64,000 bases of DNA, from positions 434,001 through 498,000 of the forward strand of contig NZ_JAQGLB010000002.1 in the NCBI RefSeq assembly GCF_027853965.1, in the 5' to 3' direction. The notes beneath the pieces were generated by a model. That model did not search any database. It worked only from the letters and a program-made list of their open reading frames with translations, and was not told where the DNA came from. Below are positions 27,752 to 37,006 of this stretch, piece after piece; the stretch's first letter is position 1, and each line of letters begins with the position of its first letter. The position numbers and the translations under genes are program-made. Origin of the DNA: Saccharopolyspora indica (GTDB lineage: Bacteria > Actinomycetota > Actinomycetes > Mycobacteriales > Pseudonocardiaceae).

Positions 27752-29275
27752 TCACGCCTGCCGGGCGCCGCCGCGGTTGCCGCGCCGGGCACCGCGCCCG
27801 GACGGTGCCTGCCCGCGGCGGTTGCCGTTGTCCGAGCGACGGCCGTCCTCGTGAGCGCGCTCGGTGGGGCGGCGTCGCCGGTTGGGCTCGTTGGACGTGC
27901 GCTCCGGCCGCTTGGCGTTGCGCGGGTTCGCGCCGCGGCCGCGCGGGGTGTCGCGCTGCGGCTTCGGGGTGACGAGCGAGACACCGCTGGGTTCGCGGGC
28001 CCCGGTGACGCGGGCCAGTTCCGCGTCTTCGGGGCGGACGGTCGTGGTCTTCGCCTTCACACCGGCCTGCGCGGCCATGGTGCGGAAGGCTTCCCGCTGG
28101 TCGTCGGTGACCAGGGTGACCACCGTGCCCGTCGCTCCCGCGCGCGCCGTGCGACCGGCGCGGTGCAGGTAGTCCTTGGGGTCGGCCGGGGGCTCGACGT
28201 GCACGACGAGGCTCACGTCGTCCACGTGGATGCCGCGGGCCGCGACGTTGGTCGCCACCAGCGTCGAGGTCTCACCGCTGCGGAACTCCTCGAGGATGCG
28301 CGTCCGGGCGTTCTGGGCCTTGCCGCCGTGCAGCGCACCCGCGGGAACTCCGGCCGCCCGCAGCTTCTTGGCCATCCGGTCGGCGTGGTGCTTGGTGCGC
28401 ACGAACATGATCGTGCGGCCCTCGCGAGCGCCGATGCGCGCGAGCACGTCCTGCTTGTCGGTCGCCGACACCAGGAACTGGTGGTGCTCCATGCTGTCGA
28501 CGCTGGCCGCGGGCGGCGCCAGCGAGTGCACCACCGGCTCGGTCATGTAGCGGTCGACGAGCTTGTCGACGTCGCCGTCCAGGGTGGCGGAGAACAGCAG
28601 CCGCTGACCGTCCGCCGGGACCAGGTCGAGCAGTTCGCGGACCTGCGGCAGGAAGCCCATGTCGGCCATCTGGTCGGCCTCGTCGAGCGCGGTGCGCTCC
28701 ACCTCGGACAGCACGCAGGTGCCCTGGCGGACGTGGTCGGCGAGCCGGCCCGGCGTCGCGACCAGCACGTCCACGCCGCGCCGCAGCGTGTCCACCTGGC
28801 GGTTGAACGAGGTGCCGCCGACGACCTCGCGGACGTAGAGCCCGAGAGCCTTGGCCAGCGGCTTCAGCGAATCGGTCACCTGGGTGGCCAGTTCGCGGGT
28901 CGGGACCAGCACGAGACCGCGCGGGTGCATCGGCCGGGCGTTGCCCTGCTGCATCGCCAGCAGCGGCAGGCCGAAGGCCAGCGTCTTGCCGGACCCGGTC
29001 TGACCGCGCCCGAGCACGTCCCGGCCGGTCAGCGCGTCGGGGATGGTGGCGGCCTGGATCGGGAAGGCCTCGGCCATCCCGTTGTCGGCCAGCGCGCGCA
29101 CCAGCCGGGCGGGCAGCCCGAGGTCGGCGAACGGCGCCGGGTCGACGGCGGTCACGCCGACCTCGTCGAACAGGCTGCGCTTCTTCGGCTGCTGCTGCGG
29201 TTTGCCGCCCTGCGGCCGGCGGCGGCGCGGCCGGCGGGGCGAGCGTGCGGACGTGTTGGACGAGCTTGAAGGCAC
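27752..29275 (-). CDS. DEAD-box RNA helicase
   Basis: 507 residues. The helicase core has the Q motif region FPIQAATIPDALTG, GQTGSGKTLAFGLP (motif I), VPTRELATQV (Ia), TPGRLAD (Ib), LDEADQM (II, DEAD), FSATL (III, SAT), TNVAARGIHV (V) and HRAGRTARAG (VI). The N- and C-terminal extensions are rich in Arg, Asn, Gly and Pro, as in RhlE-like actinobacterial helicases that act in ribosome assembly or RNA decay. GTG 29275 has GGGAG upstream; an ATG at 29374 would add 33 residues. It heads a minus-strand run through the PPOX gene into cobL-cobM. Confidence 0.92.
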   Translation of the reverse strand: MPSSSSNTSARSPRRPRRRRPQGGKPQQQPKKRSLFDEVGVTAVDPAPFADLGLPARLVRALADNGMAEAFPIQAATIPDALTGRDVLGRGQTGSGKTLAFGLPLLAMQQGNARPMHPRGLVLVPTRELATQVTDSLKPLAKALGLYVREVVGGTSFNRQVDTLRRGVDVLVATPGRLADHVRQGTCVLSEVERTALDEADQMADMGFLPQVRELLDLVPADGQRLLFSATLDGDVDKLVDRYMTEPVVHSLAPPAASVDSMEHHQFLVSATDKQDVLARIGAREGRTIMFVRTKHHADRMAKKLRAAGVPAGALHGGKAQNARTRILEEFRSGETSTLVATNVAARGIHVDDVSLVVHVEPPADPKDYLHRAGRTARAGATGTVVTLVTDDQREAFRTMAAQAGVKAKTTTVRPEDAELARVTGAREPSGVSLVTPKPQRDTPRGRGANPRNAKRPERTSNEPNRRRRPTERAHEDGRRSDNGNRRGQAPSGRGARRGNRGGARQA

Positions 29276-29429
29276 GAAGAACTCCCGGAAGTGGCACGTC
29301 GCGGGGAGGCTTCGCGGATGTCCGCGGGCGATCACGAGGACGAGCCCGGCGCGTCGGCGCCGATAGGTGGTCAAAGGGTGTCGCAGCGGACACTGGCCGG
29401 TGATCCCGGCTCTGGCTGCTTCGAGTCTA

Positions 29430-29474
29430 GCCGATCGGCCCGGCTGCCGGAGTCAGGCGTCCGGGCCGATCGGC
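29430..29474 (-). terminator. hairpin after the RIO kinase gene
   Basis: Perfect 14-bp stem (GCCGATCGGCCCGG / complement) with a 17-nt loop, starting 6 bp after the RIO gene stop on the minus strand. Confidence 0.8.
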
Positions 29475-29480
29475 GCTGGG

Positions 29481-30446
29481 TCACCAGCGCAGATTTCCCG
29501 CTGTGGCAAGGCGTTCGGCGAGCAGATCGGGGTCGGTGCGGGCCTCGTCGGCGCCGCGTGAGCGGAACCACCCGGCGATGTTGTGTGCGTCACGTCGCAG
29601 GTAGTCCAAGCCGAGCGGGTTGGCCGCCAGGTCGACCGCCTGCGGCAGGTCGATCAGCATCAGCCGCCCGTCGTGCACCAGGACGTTGTACGCGGACAGG
29701 TCGCCGTGCGTGAAGCCGTGCTCGGCGAGCGCGACCAGCGCTTCGACCAGCTGCGACCAGAGCTCGTCGAGCTCGTCGGCATCGGGGCGCAGCGCGGCCA
29801 GCCGCGGCGCGGCCGTGCCGTCGGGGGTGCCGATGAACTCCAGCAGCACCTCGGTCCCGACGCGCTGAACCGGGTAAGGCACCGGCGCACCGGCCAGCCA
29901 CAGCGCGGAAAGCACGCGGAACTCCGCGACCGCCCACTGCTGGGCGATCATGCCGCGCCCGAACGAGGTGCGGTGCTCGATCGCCCGCATCTCGCGGGAC
30001 TTGCGCAGCCGCCTGCCCTCCAGGTACCCGGCGTCGCGGTGGAACATCCGGTGGTCGGTGTCGCGGTACCGCTTCGCGGCCAGCAGGCAGGAACCGGCGC
30101 CGGGCACCGACCGCCGCAGCAGGTGGACGTCGGCCTCCTTGCCGGTCTTGAGCACGCCGAGCTCGTGGTCGAGCGCGGCCAGTTCGGTCACCAGCCAGGA
30201 CGGGTGCGGTTGCGGCCCGCGTTCCCCGGTGTCCCAGGTGGACCAGCGGTCGGCGCCGCCGGGCAGCGGCTGCGGTTCGGGTTCGTCGCGCAGCGCGGCG
30301 AGCCGGTCGCGCTCTTCTTCGGTGAGCCGGCCGCGGCGGATCGGCTCGTCGTCGAAGCGCTGCCGCTTGGTGGTTTTCGGCTTGCGCGCCTTGGACTTCT
30401 TGGTGTTGCGGAAGAGACCGTGGTCGTACTGCTCGTACGAGGACAA
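29481..30446 (-). CDS. RIO-family serine protein kinase/ATPase
   Basis: 321 residues. A basic N-terminal stretch (NTKKSKARKPKTTKRQR) precedes a RIO1-like kinase fold: LGVLKTGKEADVHLL (nucleotide-binding loop), AAKRYRD with the ATP-contacting Lys, HGDLSAYNVLVHDG (catalytic Asp) and LIDLPQAVD (metal-binding Asp). RIO proteins act in ribosome maturation in archaea and eukaryotes; bacterial ones are less studied. TTG 30446 is preferred because AAGGAG lies nine bases upstream; no ATG or GTG fits as well. It is followed by a strong hairpin. Confidence 0.85.
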   Translation of the reverse strand: MSSYEQYDHGLFRNTKKSKARKPKTTKRQRFDDEPIRRGRLTEEERDRLAALRDEPEPQPLPGGADRWSTWDTGERGPQPHPSWLVTELAALDHELGVLKTGKEADVHLLRRSVPGAGSCLLAAKRYRDTDHRMFHRDAGYLEGRRLRKSREMRAIEHRTSFGRGMIAQQWAVAEFRVLSALWLAGAPVPYPVQRVGTEVLLEFIGTPDGTAAPRLAALRPDADELDELWSQLVEALVALAEHGFTHGDLSAYNVLVHDGRLMLIDLPQAVDLAANPLGLDYLRRDAHNIAGWFRSRGADEARTDPDLLAERLATAGNLRW

Positions 30447-30680
30447 GGTGGAGTGCTCCTTCAGAGCGGAGTCCTCCGCCCGAGCACCGAGCTCAGCGCG
30501 AACGTGGCGGAGGAGAAGGGATTCGGGTCCATCCGTGCGCGAAACGAGCGCGCACAACAGTCGCAACGGCGACCATGGCGAACCTCCCTTCCTCGCGGTG
30601 CTTCCAGCGCGCAACCAGCTTCGCCGATCACCACCGGTGTCGGCAACTGGTTTTTGACCTGCGGTTTCGCTGCGGAGGAG

Positions 30681-31424
30681 TCAGCCGTGCACGACGACGC
30701 AGAGCTTGCGGTCGGCTTCGCGTTCGACCTGCAGGCCCGCGTCGCGGGCCACGTCGAGGACGTCCTCGACCGACTCCGGCTCCTCCGGCGACCGGGTGAG
30801 CGCTCGCGCCAGCTTCCCCTTGTGCGCCTTGTTGTGGTGGCTGACCACCTTGCGCTTGCCCGTCGCGTCCTCGGAGAGCACGCGGACTTCCACGGCCCCC
30901 GGAACCTTCGCCAGCGCGGCGTAAGCGCCGGAGCGCAGGTCGACGACGAGGTCGTCGGCCGCGGCCAGGACGGGCTCCAGGACCGGCCGCCACACGCTGC
31001 GCAACGTGCCCAGGCCGGGCAGCGCGCAGCCCCCGGAGAGCCGGTAGGCGGGAATCGCGTCCGTGCCGTGCACGATGCCGAACAGCGCCGACGCCACCGC
31101 CAGCCGCGAATCGGCCTGCTTGCGCTCCACCGCGGACAGCGATCGCAGGTCGAGGGCGTCGTAGAGCACGCCGGTGTAGCGCTCCAGCGCCGGAGCGGTG
31201 GGCGAGTCCCAGAGCTCGGCGTTGCGCTGGACCTCCTCGGCCTGCCGCTCGGACAATCCCAGGACGTCCAGGCTCGCGGGCACGTCACCGGCCAAAGTGG
31301 ACAGTGCGTCGGCGAGCCGCTGCCGGGTGCCGTTCAGCTCCGAGTGCGAGAACCCGTCCAGGTCCAGCGGTGCACCGGACCCACCGGCCGACTTGGTCTC
31401 CGAAGGAGGCAGCAGAACCAACAC
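30681..31424 (-). CDS. yaaA: YaaA family peroxide-stress protein (DUF328)
   Basis: 247 residues with the invariant opening LVLLPPSETKS and the family motifs RYTGVLYDAL and AIPAYRLSGG, plus KVVSHHNKAHKGKLAR near the C-terminus. E. coli YaaA lowers intracellular free iron during peroxide stress, though its biochemistry is unresolved. The GTG start lies 69 bp after the P450 gene on the same strand, so the two may share a transcript. About 230 bp separate it from the RIO gene, and no gene was found there. Confidence 0.85.
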   Translation of the reverse strand: MLVLLPPSETKSAGGSGAPLDLDGFSHSELNGTRQRLADALSTLAGDVPASLDVLGLSERQAEEVQRNAELWDSPTAPALERYTGVLYDALDLRSLSAVERKQADSRLAVASALFGIVHGTDAIPAYRLSGGCALPGLGTLRSVWRPVLEPVLAAADDLVVDLRSGAYAALAKVPGAVEVRVLSEDATGKRKVVSHHNKAHKGKLARALTRSPEEPESVEDVLDVARDAGLQVEREADRKLCVVVHG

Positions 31425-31493
31425 CCGACCAGGGTAAGCACCACCTCCCGGCAGTCCTCGCCGAGCGGCCCCGGAGGGAGCCGGGCGTCACAC

Positions 31494-32789
31494 CTACCGC
31501 CGGGCGGGGGAGCGGCCGCCGGAGGCCACCGGCAGGGCGGAGAGGCCGTGGATTATCGAGGTCGGGCGGCGGGTTGCCGCTCCTGCCCGGTGGAGGTGGG
31601 GCAGGCGGGTCGCCAGGGCTCGGAAGGCGACTTCGGCTTCCATCCGGGCCAGCGGCGCTCCGAGGCAGTAGTGCACGCCGGAGGAGAAGGCCAGGTGGTC
31701 GGCGCGGTCCGGGCGGCCGATGTCGAACCGCTCCGGGTCCGGGTGCACCGCCGGGTCGCGGCCCGCCGAGGCCAGCAGGGCCAGCACCGGCGTGTCCGCG
31801 GCCAGCCGGCGGCCGGCCAGTTCCAGCGGTTCGTGCGCGATGCGCATGGTCATCTGCACCGGCGGGTCCCAGCGCAGCGTCTCCTCGACCACGGCGGGCG
31901 CCAGGTCCGGGTCCGCGCGCAGCCGGGCCCACTGGTCCGGGTGCCGCAGCAGCGCGAGGGTGCCGTTGCCGATCAGGTTCACCGTCGTCTCGAAACCGGC
32001 CACCAGCAGCAGGTCGCACAGCTGCACCAGTTCGGTGCCGGTGATCTTCTCCTCGTCGAGCGCCGCGACCAGGTCGCTGACGACGTCGTCGCCGGGATCG
32101 GCCCGGCGCTGCTCGACCAGCCGGTCGAAGATCCCGTCGAGCTCGGCGAACGACTCGCGCATCTGCCGCAGGTGGCGGGCCGAGCGGATCCCGTCCAGCG
32201 CACCGGCCAGCACCTTGCCGTGGTGCGCCAGCCGTTCGGCGTCCATCGGCGGGAGCCCCAGCAGCTCGCAGATCACCCGGATCGGCAGCGGTCCGGCGAA
32301 GTCGCGGACCAGGTCGAACTCGCCGTCCACCCGGTCCAGCAGGTCGTCGGCGATCTGCTCGATGCGCTCCCGGTAGGTCTCCAGGCGGCGGGGCCGGAAG
32401 GCCGGGGCGGCGAGCTTGCGCAGCCGCGAGTGCTCCGGCGGATCCAGCTCCAGCAGCGAGAGCTGGAGCTCGACGGCCGCGGCCGTGGGGTCGCCGTAAG
32501 AACCGTCGCTGGTGCGCACGCCGAAGCGCCGGTCGCGCAGGATCTCGTCGCACAGCTGGTGCGTCGTGGCGACCAGCGCGCCCAGCTTGCTGCGCACCAG
32601 CGGGCCGCGTTCGCGCAGCTGCCGGTACACCGGGTAGGGGTCGTCCCGCCACGGCGCGTGCAGCAGGCGCGCGACGGGATCACCGCGCTTGGCGAAGAAC
32701 CAGGTCAGCGCCCCTTGGGCGAACAACCGGGCGCCGAGACCGAGCTCGGCGAGCCGGCCCTGGCCGTCGCGGGCTGGCGAAGTGGACAT
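31494..32789 (-). CDS. cytochrome P450
   Basis: 431 residues, soluble bacterial type. It has the I-helix AGFETTV, the K-helix EETLRWDPP (ExxR), AGRDPAVHPDPERFD, and the heme loop FSSGVHYCLGAPLARME with the cysteine ligand near residue 375. The LDPPEHSRLRKL C-helix motif is also present. It needs an external ferredoxin and reductase, not in this window. The ATG has GAGGGGG upstream; an in-frame ATG 30 bp earlier is possible. No biosynthetic cluster surrounds it, so its substrate is unknown. Confidence 0.93.
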   Translation of the reverse strand: MSTSPARDGQGRLAELGLGARLFAQGALTWFFAKRGDPVARLLHAPWRDDPYPVYRQLRERGPLVRSKLGALVATTHQLCDEILRDRRFGVRTSDGSYGDPTAAAVELQLSLLELDPPEHSRLRKLAAPAFRPRRLETYRERIEQIADDLLDRVDGEFDLVRDFAGPLPIRVICELLGLPPMDAERLAHHGKVLAGALDGIRSARHLRQMRESFAELDGIFDRLVEQRRADPGDDVVSDLVAALDEEKITGTELVQLCDLLLVAGFETTVNLIGNGTLALLRHPDQWARLRADPDLAPAVVEETLRWDPPVQMTMRIAHEPLELAGRRLAADTPVLALLASAGRDPAVHPDPERFDIGRPDRADHLAFSSGVHYCLGAPLARMEAEVAFRALATRLPHLHRAGAATRRPTSIIHGLSALPVASGGRSPARR

Positions 32790-32863
32790 CGAACCCCCTC
32801 GGCGATGCGTGCCTGACATCGAGGGAACCGCAGGACGCCCGACCCGGCAATGGGCCGATCGGT

Positions 32864-33214
32864 TCAGTGCTCGGAGCCCACGCAGAACTCGTTGCCCTCC
32901 GGGTCGGCCAGCACCGTCCACGTGAAGCCCTGCATCGAGTTCTCGGCCAGTTCGGTGGCTCCGAGCTCGACGAGCCTGCGCACTTCGGCCTTCCGGTCGG
33001 TGGTGTCGAGGTCCAGGTGGGCGCGGTTCTTCCCGGCGCGCGGCTCGGGCACGCGCTGCAGTGCGACCCGGACACCGCCCTCGCGGTTCGCCGCGAGCAT
33101 CACGAATTCGTCGGACTCGTAGGCGACTGAGGCGTCCAGCGCCTGCGTCCAGAACTCCGCGAGGGTCCGCGGCGAGGCGCAGTCGATGGTCACCATGACG
33201 ATGTCGAGGTTCAT
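32864..33214 (-). CDS. VOC (glyoxalase/bleomycin resistance-like) family protein
   Basis: 116 residues. It starts NLDIVMVTIDCASPRTLAEFWTQ and ends LADPEGNEFCVGSEH, the two ends of a VOC-fold domain of the glyoxalase-like subgroup. HLDLDT and the final PEGNEFC carry the usual metal-site positions. The function is undetermined: it may be an enzyme or a small-molecule binder. It lies 74 bp upstream of the P450 gene on the same strand. Confidence 0.8.
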   Translation of the reverse strand: MNLDIVMVTIDCASPRTLAEFWTQALDASVAYESDEFVMLAANREGGVRVALQRVPEPRAGKNRAHLDLDTTDRKAEVRRLVELGATELAENSMQGFTWTVLADPEGNEFCVGSEH

Positions 33215-33291
33215 GGCCGCACGCTAGCGACGACGACCGACAGCGGCCCGCCGAGCGGTAATCCGCTGGTGGTGACCCCGGGGGCACTCGC

Positions 33292-33297
33292 TACCCT
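33292..33297 (+). promoter_or_regulatory. candidate -10 box of proS
   Basis: TACCCT, 38 bp upstream of the proS start. It would give a leader of about 30 nt containing GAGGAG. No clear -35. Confidence 0.4.
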
Positions 33298-33335
33298 GCC
33301 GGTGACGAATCAGCCCGGACGAGGAGCCAGTAGCC

Positions 33336-35081
33336 GTGATCACGAGGATGTCGACGTTGTTCCTGCGTACCCTGCGCGAGGATCCGGCCGACGCCGAGGT
33401 GCCGAGCCACAAGCTGCTCGTCCGCGCCGGCTACGTCCGCCGCATCGCGCCCGGCATCTACTCCTGGCTGCCCCTCGGGCTGCGGGTGCTGCGCAAGATC
33501 GAAGAGGTCGTGCGCCAGGAGATGGACGGCATCGGCGGCCAGGAGATCCACCTGCCCGCGCTGCTGCCCAAGGAGCCCTACGACGCGACCAACCGGTGGA
33601 CCGAGTACGGCCCCACCATGTTCCGGTTGAAGGACCGCAAGGGCTCCGAGTACGCGCTCGGCCCGACCCACGAGGAGCTGTTCGCGCTCACGGTCAAGGG
33701 CGAGTACAGCTCCTACAAGGACTACCCGGTCGTGCTGTACCAGATCCAGACCAAGTACCGGGACGAGGAGCGGCCCCGCGCGGGCATCCTGCGCGGGCGC
33801 GAGTTCGTCATGAAGGACTCCTACTCCTTCGACCTCGACGACGAGGGCCTGACCTCGGCCTACCAGCTGCACCGCGACGCCTACACCCGGATCTTCGACC
33901 GGCTCGGGCTGAACTACGTGATCGTCTCGGCCACCTCCGGTGCGATGGGCGGCTCGGCCTCCGAGGAGTTCCTGGCCGAGTGCGAGACCGGTGAGGACAC
34001 CTTCGTGCGCAGCACGGAGTCCGGCTTCGCCGCCAACGTCGAAGCCGTGGTCACCCCGGCGCCGCCCGCCGAGCCGGTCGAGGACAAGCCCGCCGCGGCG
34101 GTCCACCACACGCCGAGCACGCCGACCATCGAGACGCTGGTCGACTTCCTCAACGCCAACACCGACCGGAAGTTCACCGCGGCCGACACCCTCAAGAACG
34201 TGCTGGTCAAGACCCGCCAGCCCGGTGCGCAGGAGTGGGAGCTGCTGGCCATCGGGCTGCCCGGCGACCGCGAGGTCGACATGAAGCGGCTCGAGGCGTC
34301 GCTGGAGCCCGCCGAGGTGGCGCTGCTGGAGGAGTCCGACTTCACCGCCAACCCGTTCCTGGTCAAGGGCTACATCGGCCCGAAGGCGCTGCAGGACAAC
34401 GGGGTCCGCTACCTGGTCGACCCGCGGGTGGTCACCGGCACCGCGTGGGTCACCGGCGCGGACCAGGCCGACCACCACGTGCTGGACCTGGTGTGCGGCC
34501 GGGACTTCACCCCGGACGGCACCATCGAGGCCGCCGAGGTCCGCGAGGGCGACCCGTCGCCGGACGGCAAGGGCACCCTGGTCGCCGCGCGCGGCATCGA
34601 GATCGGCCACATCTTCCAGCTCGGCCGCAAGTACGCCGACGCGTTCGGGCTGGACGCGCTGGGCCAGGACGGCAAGCCGAAGCGGATCACCATGGGCTCC
34701 TACGGCGTCGGCGTGTCCCGCCTGGTCGCGGTGATCGCCGAGCAGAGCCACGACGAGCAGGGCCTGGTCTGGCCGCGCGAGGTGGCGCCCGCCGACGTGC
34801 ACGTGGTCATCGCGGGCAAGGACGACAGCGTCCGGGAGCGCGGCGAGGCCATCGCCGCCGAGCTCGACGCGGCAGGCGTGCAGGTGGTCCTGGACGACCG
34901 GACGGTGTCGCCGGGCGTGAAGTTCGCCGACTCCGAGCTGCTGGGCGTGCCGACGATCCTGGTGGTCGGCAAGGGCCTGACCCGCGGTGTCGTCGAGGTC
35001 CGCGACCGGCGCTCCGGCGACCGCGCGGAGATCGAGGTCGACAGCGCGGTCGAGCACGTCATCGACGTGGTGCGCGGCTGA
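33336..35081 (+). CDS. proS: prolyl-tRNA synthetase, bacterial type with editing domain
   Basis: 581 residues. Class II motifs are visible: [14 protein letters not shown] in the motif 1 region, [26 protein letters not shown] (motif 2; residues about 144-170, here cut by the family's ERPRAG core), and [17 protein letters not shown] (motif 3). The INS/YbaK-like editing insert lies at about residues 230-400 and the anticodon-binding domain at the C-end. It charges tRNA-Pro in the cytoplasm. The GTG start giving [13 protein letters not shown] matches actinobacterial orthologs. A strong hairpin follows, inside the end of the convergent araC-type gene. Confidence 0.96.
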   Translation: MITRMSTLFLRTLREDPADAEVPSHKLLVRAGYVRRIAPGIYSWLPLGLRVLRKIEEVVRQEMDGIGGQEIHLPALLPKEPYDATNRWTEYGPTMFRLKDRKGSEYALGPTHEELFALTVKGEYSSYKDYPVVLYQIQTKYRDEERPRAGILRGREFVMKDSYSFDLDDEGLTSAYQLHRDAYTRIFDRLGLNYVIVSATSGAMGGSASEEFLAECETGEDTFVRSTESGFAANVEAVVTPAPPAEPVEDKPAAAVHHTPSTPTIETLVDFLNANTDRKFTAADTLKNVLVKTRQPGAQEWELLAIGLPGDREVDMKRLEASLEPAEVALLEESDFTANPFLVKGYIGPKALQDNGVRYLVDPRVVTGTAWVTGADQADHHVLDLVCGRDFTPDGTIEAAEVREGDPSPDGKGTLVAARGIEIGHIFQLGRKYADAFGLDALGQDGKPKRITMGSYGVGVSRLVAVIAEQSHDEQGLVWPREVAPADVHVVIAGKDDSVRERGEAIAAELDAAGVQVVLDDRTVSPGVKFADSELLGVPTILVVGKGLTRGVVEVRDRRSGDRAEIEVDSAVEHVIDVVRG

Positions 35082-35087
35082 CGCGAT

Positions 35088-35897
35088 TCACCTGGCGAAG
35101 CCCCCGGAGACCGGTTCTCCGGGGGCTTCGCGCTGCCACACGCGGACGTCGAGCGGGACGGCGAGCAGCTGGCTCGGGGCGAGCCCGAACATCGCGCGGA
35201 ACACCGAGCTGAAGTGCGACGGGCTCGCGAAACCGGCGGCGGCCGCGGCCCCGGTCAGGTCGGCGCCGTCGGCGATGCGCGCGGCGGCCACCAGCATCCG
35301 CGCCCACAGCCGGAAGCGGCGCAGCGTGGTCCCGGTGTCCCGCTTGAACAGCCGGAGGAAGTGCGCGGGCGACAGGTGGACCTCGGCGGCCAGGCGAGCG
35401 GCGGAGAGGTCCGGCTCCGCGCTCAGCATCGCGACCGCGGCCACGATGCGCTCGTCCCGCCGCACCCGGACGTCGCCGGTCGCGCGCTCCACCCAGCGCC
35501 GCAGGGCGGCGGGCTCGGCCAGCGAACCGGCCAGCTCCGCCAGCTCCCGCTCGTGCCGGTGCCCGGTGCGGATCCCCGCACCCGGCCGCAGGACGGCCAG
35601 GCAGGCCCGCTCCTGCGGTGATCCCGGTTCGAGGAAGTAGCAGGCCAGGCGGCCGGTCGGGGTGACCCGGCAGGTCAGCCGCGGCGGGATGAAAACGCTG
35701 CGGTGGTGCGCCACGCGGTCGCCGACCGCCACCCGCAGCGGCCCGTCGATGCCGATCACCAGGCAGGACGCCGCTCCGGTGTGCTCGTCGAGCCGCAGCG
35801 ACGGCCCGCAGTAGAGCGCTTCGCCCGGCAGCAGCCACACCACGCCGCGCTCAGCAGAGCACGTTTCTGGAAGCGCCCCGGCCACCGGCTCCCGCAT
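35088..35897 (-). CDS. AraC-family transcriptional regulator
   Basis: About 269 residues from ATG 35897; an upstream in-frame GTG at 35960 would overlap the divergent gene. The N-terminal cupin-like sensor domain contains VVWLLPGEALYCGPS. The C-terminal AraC pair of helix-turn-helices has LSAARLAAEVHLSPAHFLRL and GAAAAAGFASPSHFSSVFRA. It probably regulates the divergent DUF4345 gene 31 bp away. Its last dozen codons contain the proS terminator hairpin, so the two genes share sequence at their 3' ends. Confidence 0.87.
   Translation of the reverse strand: MREPVAGALPETCSAERGVVWLLPGEALYCGPSLRLDEHTGAASCLVIGIDGPLRVAVGDRVAHHRSVFIPPRLTCRVTPTGRLACYFLEPGSPQERACLAVLRPGAGIRTGHRHERELAELAGSLAEPAALRRWVERATGDVRVRRDERIVAAVAMLSAEPDLSAARLAAEVHLSPAHFLRLFKRDTGTTLRRFRLWARMLVAAARIADGADLTGAAAAAGFASPSHFSSVFRAMFGLAPSQLLAVPLDVRVWQREAPGEPVSGGFAR
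35097..35129. terminator. proS terminator lying inside the araC-type gene
   Basis: Perfect 14-bp stem (GAAGCCCCCGGAGA / complement) with a 5-nt loop, 15 bp after the proS stop and within the convergent coding sequence. Confidence 0.85.
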
Positions 35898-35928
35898 CGT
35901 TGTCGGCGATCTCGTTGGGAGGGACGAA

Positions 35929-36297
35929 GTGGACGCAGCATTCCTGGTCATCGTGACCACCTTCTTCGCCGGACTGGGCCTGTTCGGGCTGATCGCCCCG
36001 GCCGCGCTCCTGCAGCCGTTCGCGATCGACGTCAGCGCACCGGAAAGCCGCTCCGAGGTGCGCGCCGTCTACGGCGGCTTCGGCATCGCCATCGCCGCCG
36101 TGCTGGTGGTGGCCGTGCTGGACGTCGCCGGCATGCGCCGCGGCATCGCGATCGCCGTCGCCGCGGCGCTGCTCGGGATGGCCGCGGGGCGGGTGGTGTC
36201 CAGGCTGGCCGACCGCCGCACCCGGTTCTACCCGGTCTGGTTCTACTTCTGGGTCGAACTCGCCGGTGCCGGGATGCTGGTGGCCGCCGCCTGGTGA
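35929..36297 (+). CDS. DUF4345-like four-helix membrane protein
   Basis: 122 residues with four hydrophobic helices (FLVIVTTFFAGLGLFGLIA; GGFGIAIAAVLVVAVLDVAG; GIAIAVAAALLGMAAGRVV; VWFYFWVELAGAGMLVAAA) and a conserved EVRAVYGGFG between helices 1 and 2, typical of DUF4345. Function unknown. The GTG has GGGAGGG upstream. It is divergent from the AraC-type regulator and convergent with the HAD gene two bases away. Confidence 0.78.
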   Translation: MDAAFLVIVTTFFAGLGLFGLIAPAALLQPFAIDVSAPESRSEVRAVYGGFGIAIAAVLVVAVLDVAGMRRGIAIAVAAALLGMAAGRVVSRLADRRTRFYPVWFYFWVELAGAGMLVAAAW

Positions 36298-36299
36298 GC

Positions 36300-36986
36300 T
36301 CAAGACAGGGCGGCGAGCACGGAACCGGTGTCGGACAGGTCGGGCAGGACGGCGTGGGCGCCCGCGGCGCGGAGCTCGGCTTCGGTGCTGCTGCCGGTGG
36401 CCACGCCGACCGCCACGGCACCGAAGCGCAGCGCACCCGCGACGTCGTGCGGGGTGTCGCCCACGACGACCACCGAGTCGGGGACGATCGCCGCGCCCGC
36501 TCGGTCCGCGGCCTTGGCCACGGAGTCCGCGATCAGGTCGTGGCGGTGCACCGACCCGGCGCCGAAGCCGCCGATCTCGAAGTCGACGTGGTGGTGCAGG
36601 TCGAAGGATTCGAGCTTGTGGAAGGCCACCTCGGCGAGGTTGCCGGTCACCAGGGTCTGCACGAACCCGGGCTCCAGCGACAGCGCCTTCAGCGCCTGCG
36701 CGGCCCCGGGCAGCGCACTGCCGCGCTGCGCCAGCTCATCGCGGGTTTCGGCGACGGCGCTGGTCAGCGCGGTGAACATGGCCGCGATCGTGGCCTCGTC
36801 GGCGGCGACGCCGTGGTTCTCCAGGACGTCGGTGGTGATCGCCAGCTCGGTGCGCCCGGCGGTGTCGGGCATCTGCTGCAGCGCGCGGCCGGTGACCGCC
36901 GCCAGCGCTCGGCGGTACCAGCGGGGGCCGAAGCCCCGGGCGTCGATGAGGGTCAGGTCGATGTCCCACAGCACGAGTCGCGTCAC
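36300..36986 (-). CDS. HAD-superfamily hydrolase, phosphoglycolate phosphatase-like
   Basis: 228 residues. LWDIDLTLID carries the nucleophile Asp8 and acid/base Asp10. LVTGNL is motif II and VVVVGDTPHDVAGA is motif IV. The cap domain is alpha-helical. It dephosphorylates a small phosphomonoester; phosphoglycolate or a haloacid-like substrate would be typical, but specificity cannot be read. It follows the MFS gene by 20 bp on the same strand. Confidence 0.87.
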   Translation of the reverse strand: MTRLVLWDIDLTLIDARGFGPRWYRRALAAVTGRALQQMPDTAGRTELAITTDVLENHGVAADEATIAAMFTALTSAVAETRDELAQRGSALPGAAQALKALSLEPGFVQTLVTGNLAEVAFHKLESFDLHHHVDFEIGGFGAGSVHRHDLIADSVAKAADRAGAAIVPDSVVVVGDTPHDVAGALRFGAVAVGVATGSSTEAELRAAGAHAVLPDLSDTGSVLAALS

Positions 36987-37006
36987 CAGACCATCGTGCC
37001 AGCCGC

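Noticed and set aside
31494..33214. P450 plus VOC genes as a natural-product cluster
   Set aside because: No polyketide synthase, peptide synthetase, terpene or tailoring genes lie nearby; the neighbours are housekeeping or stress genes.
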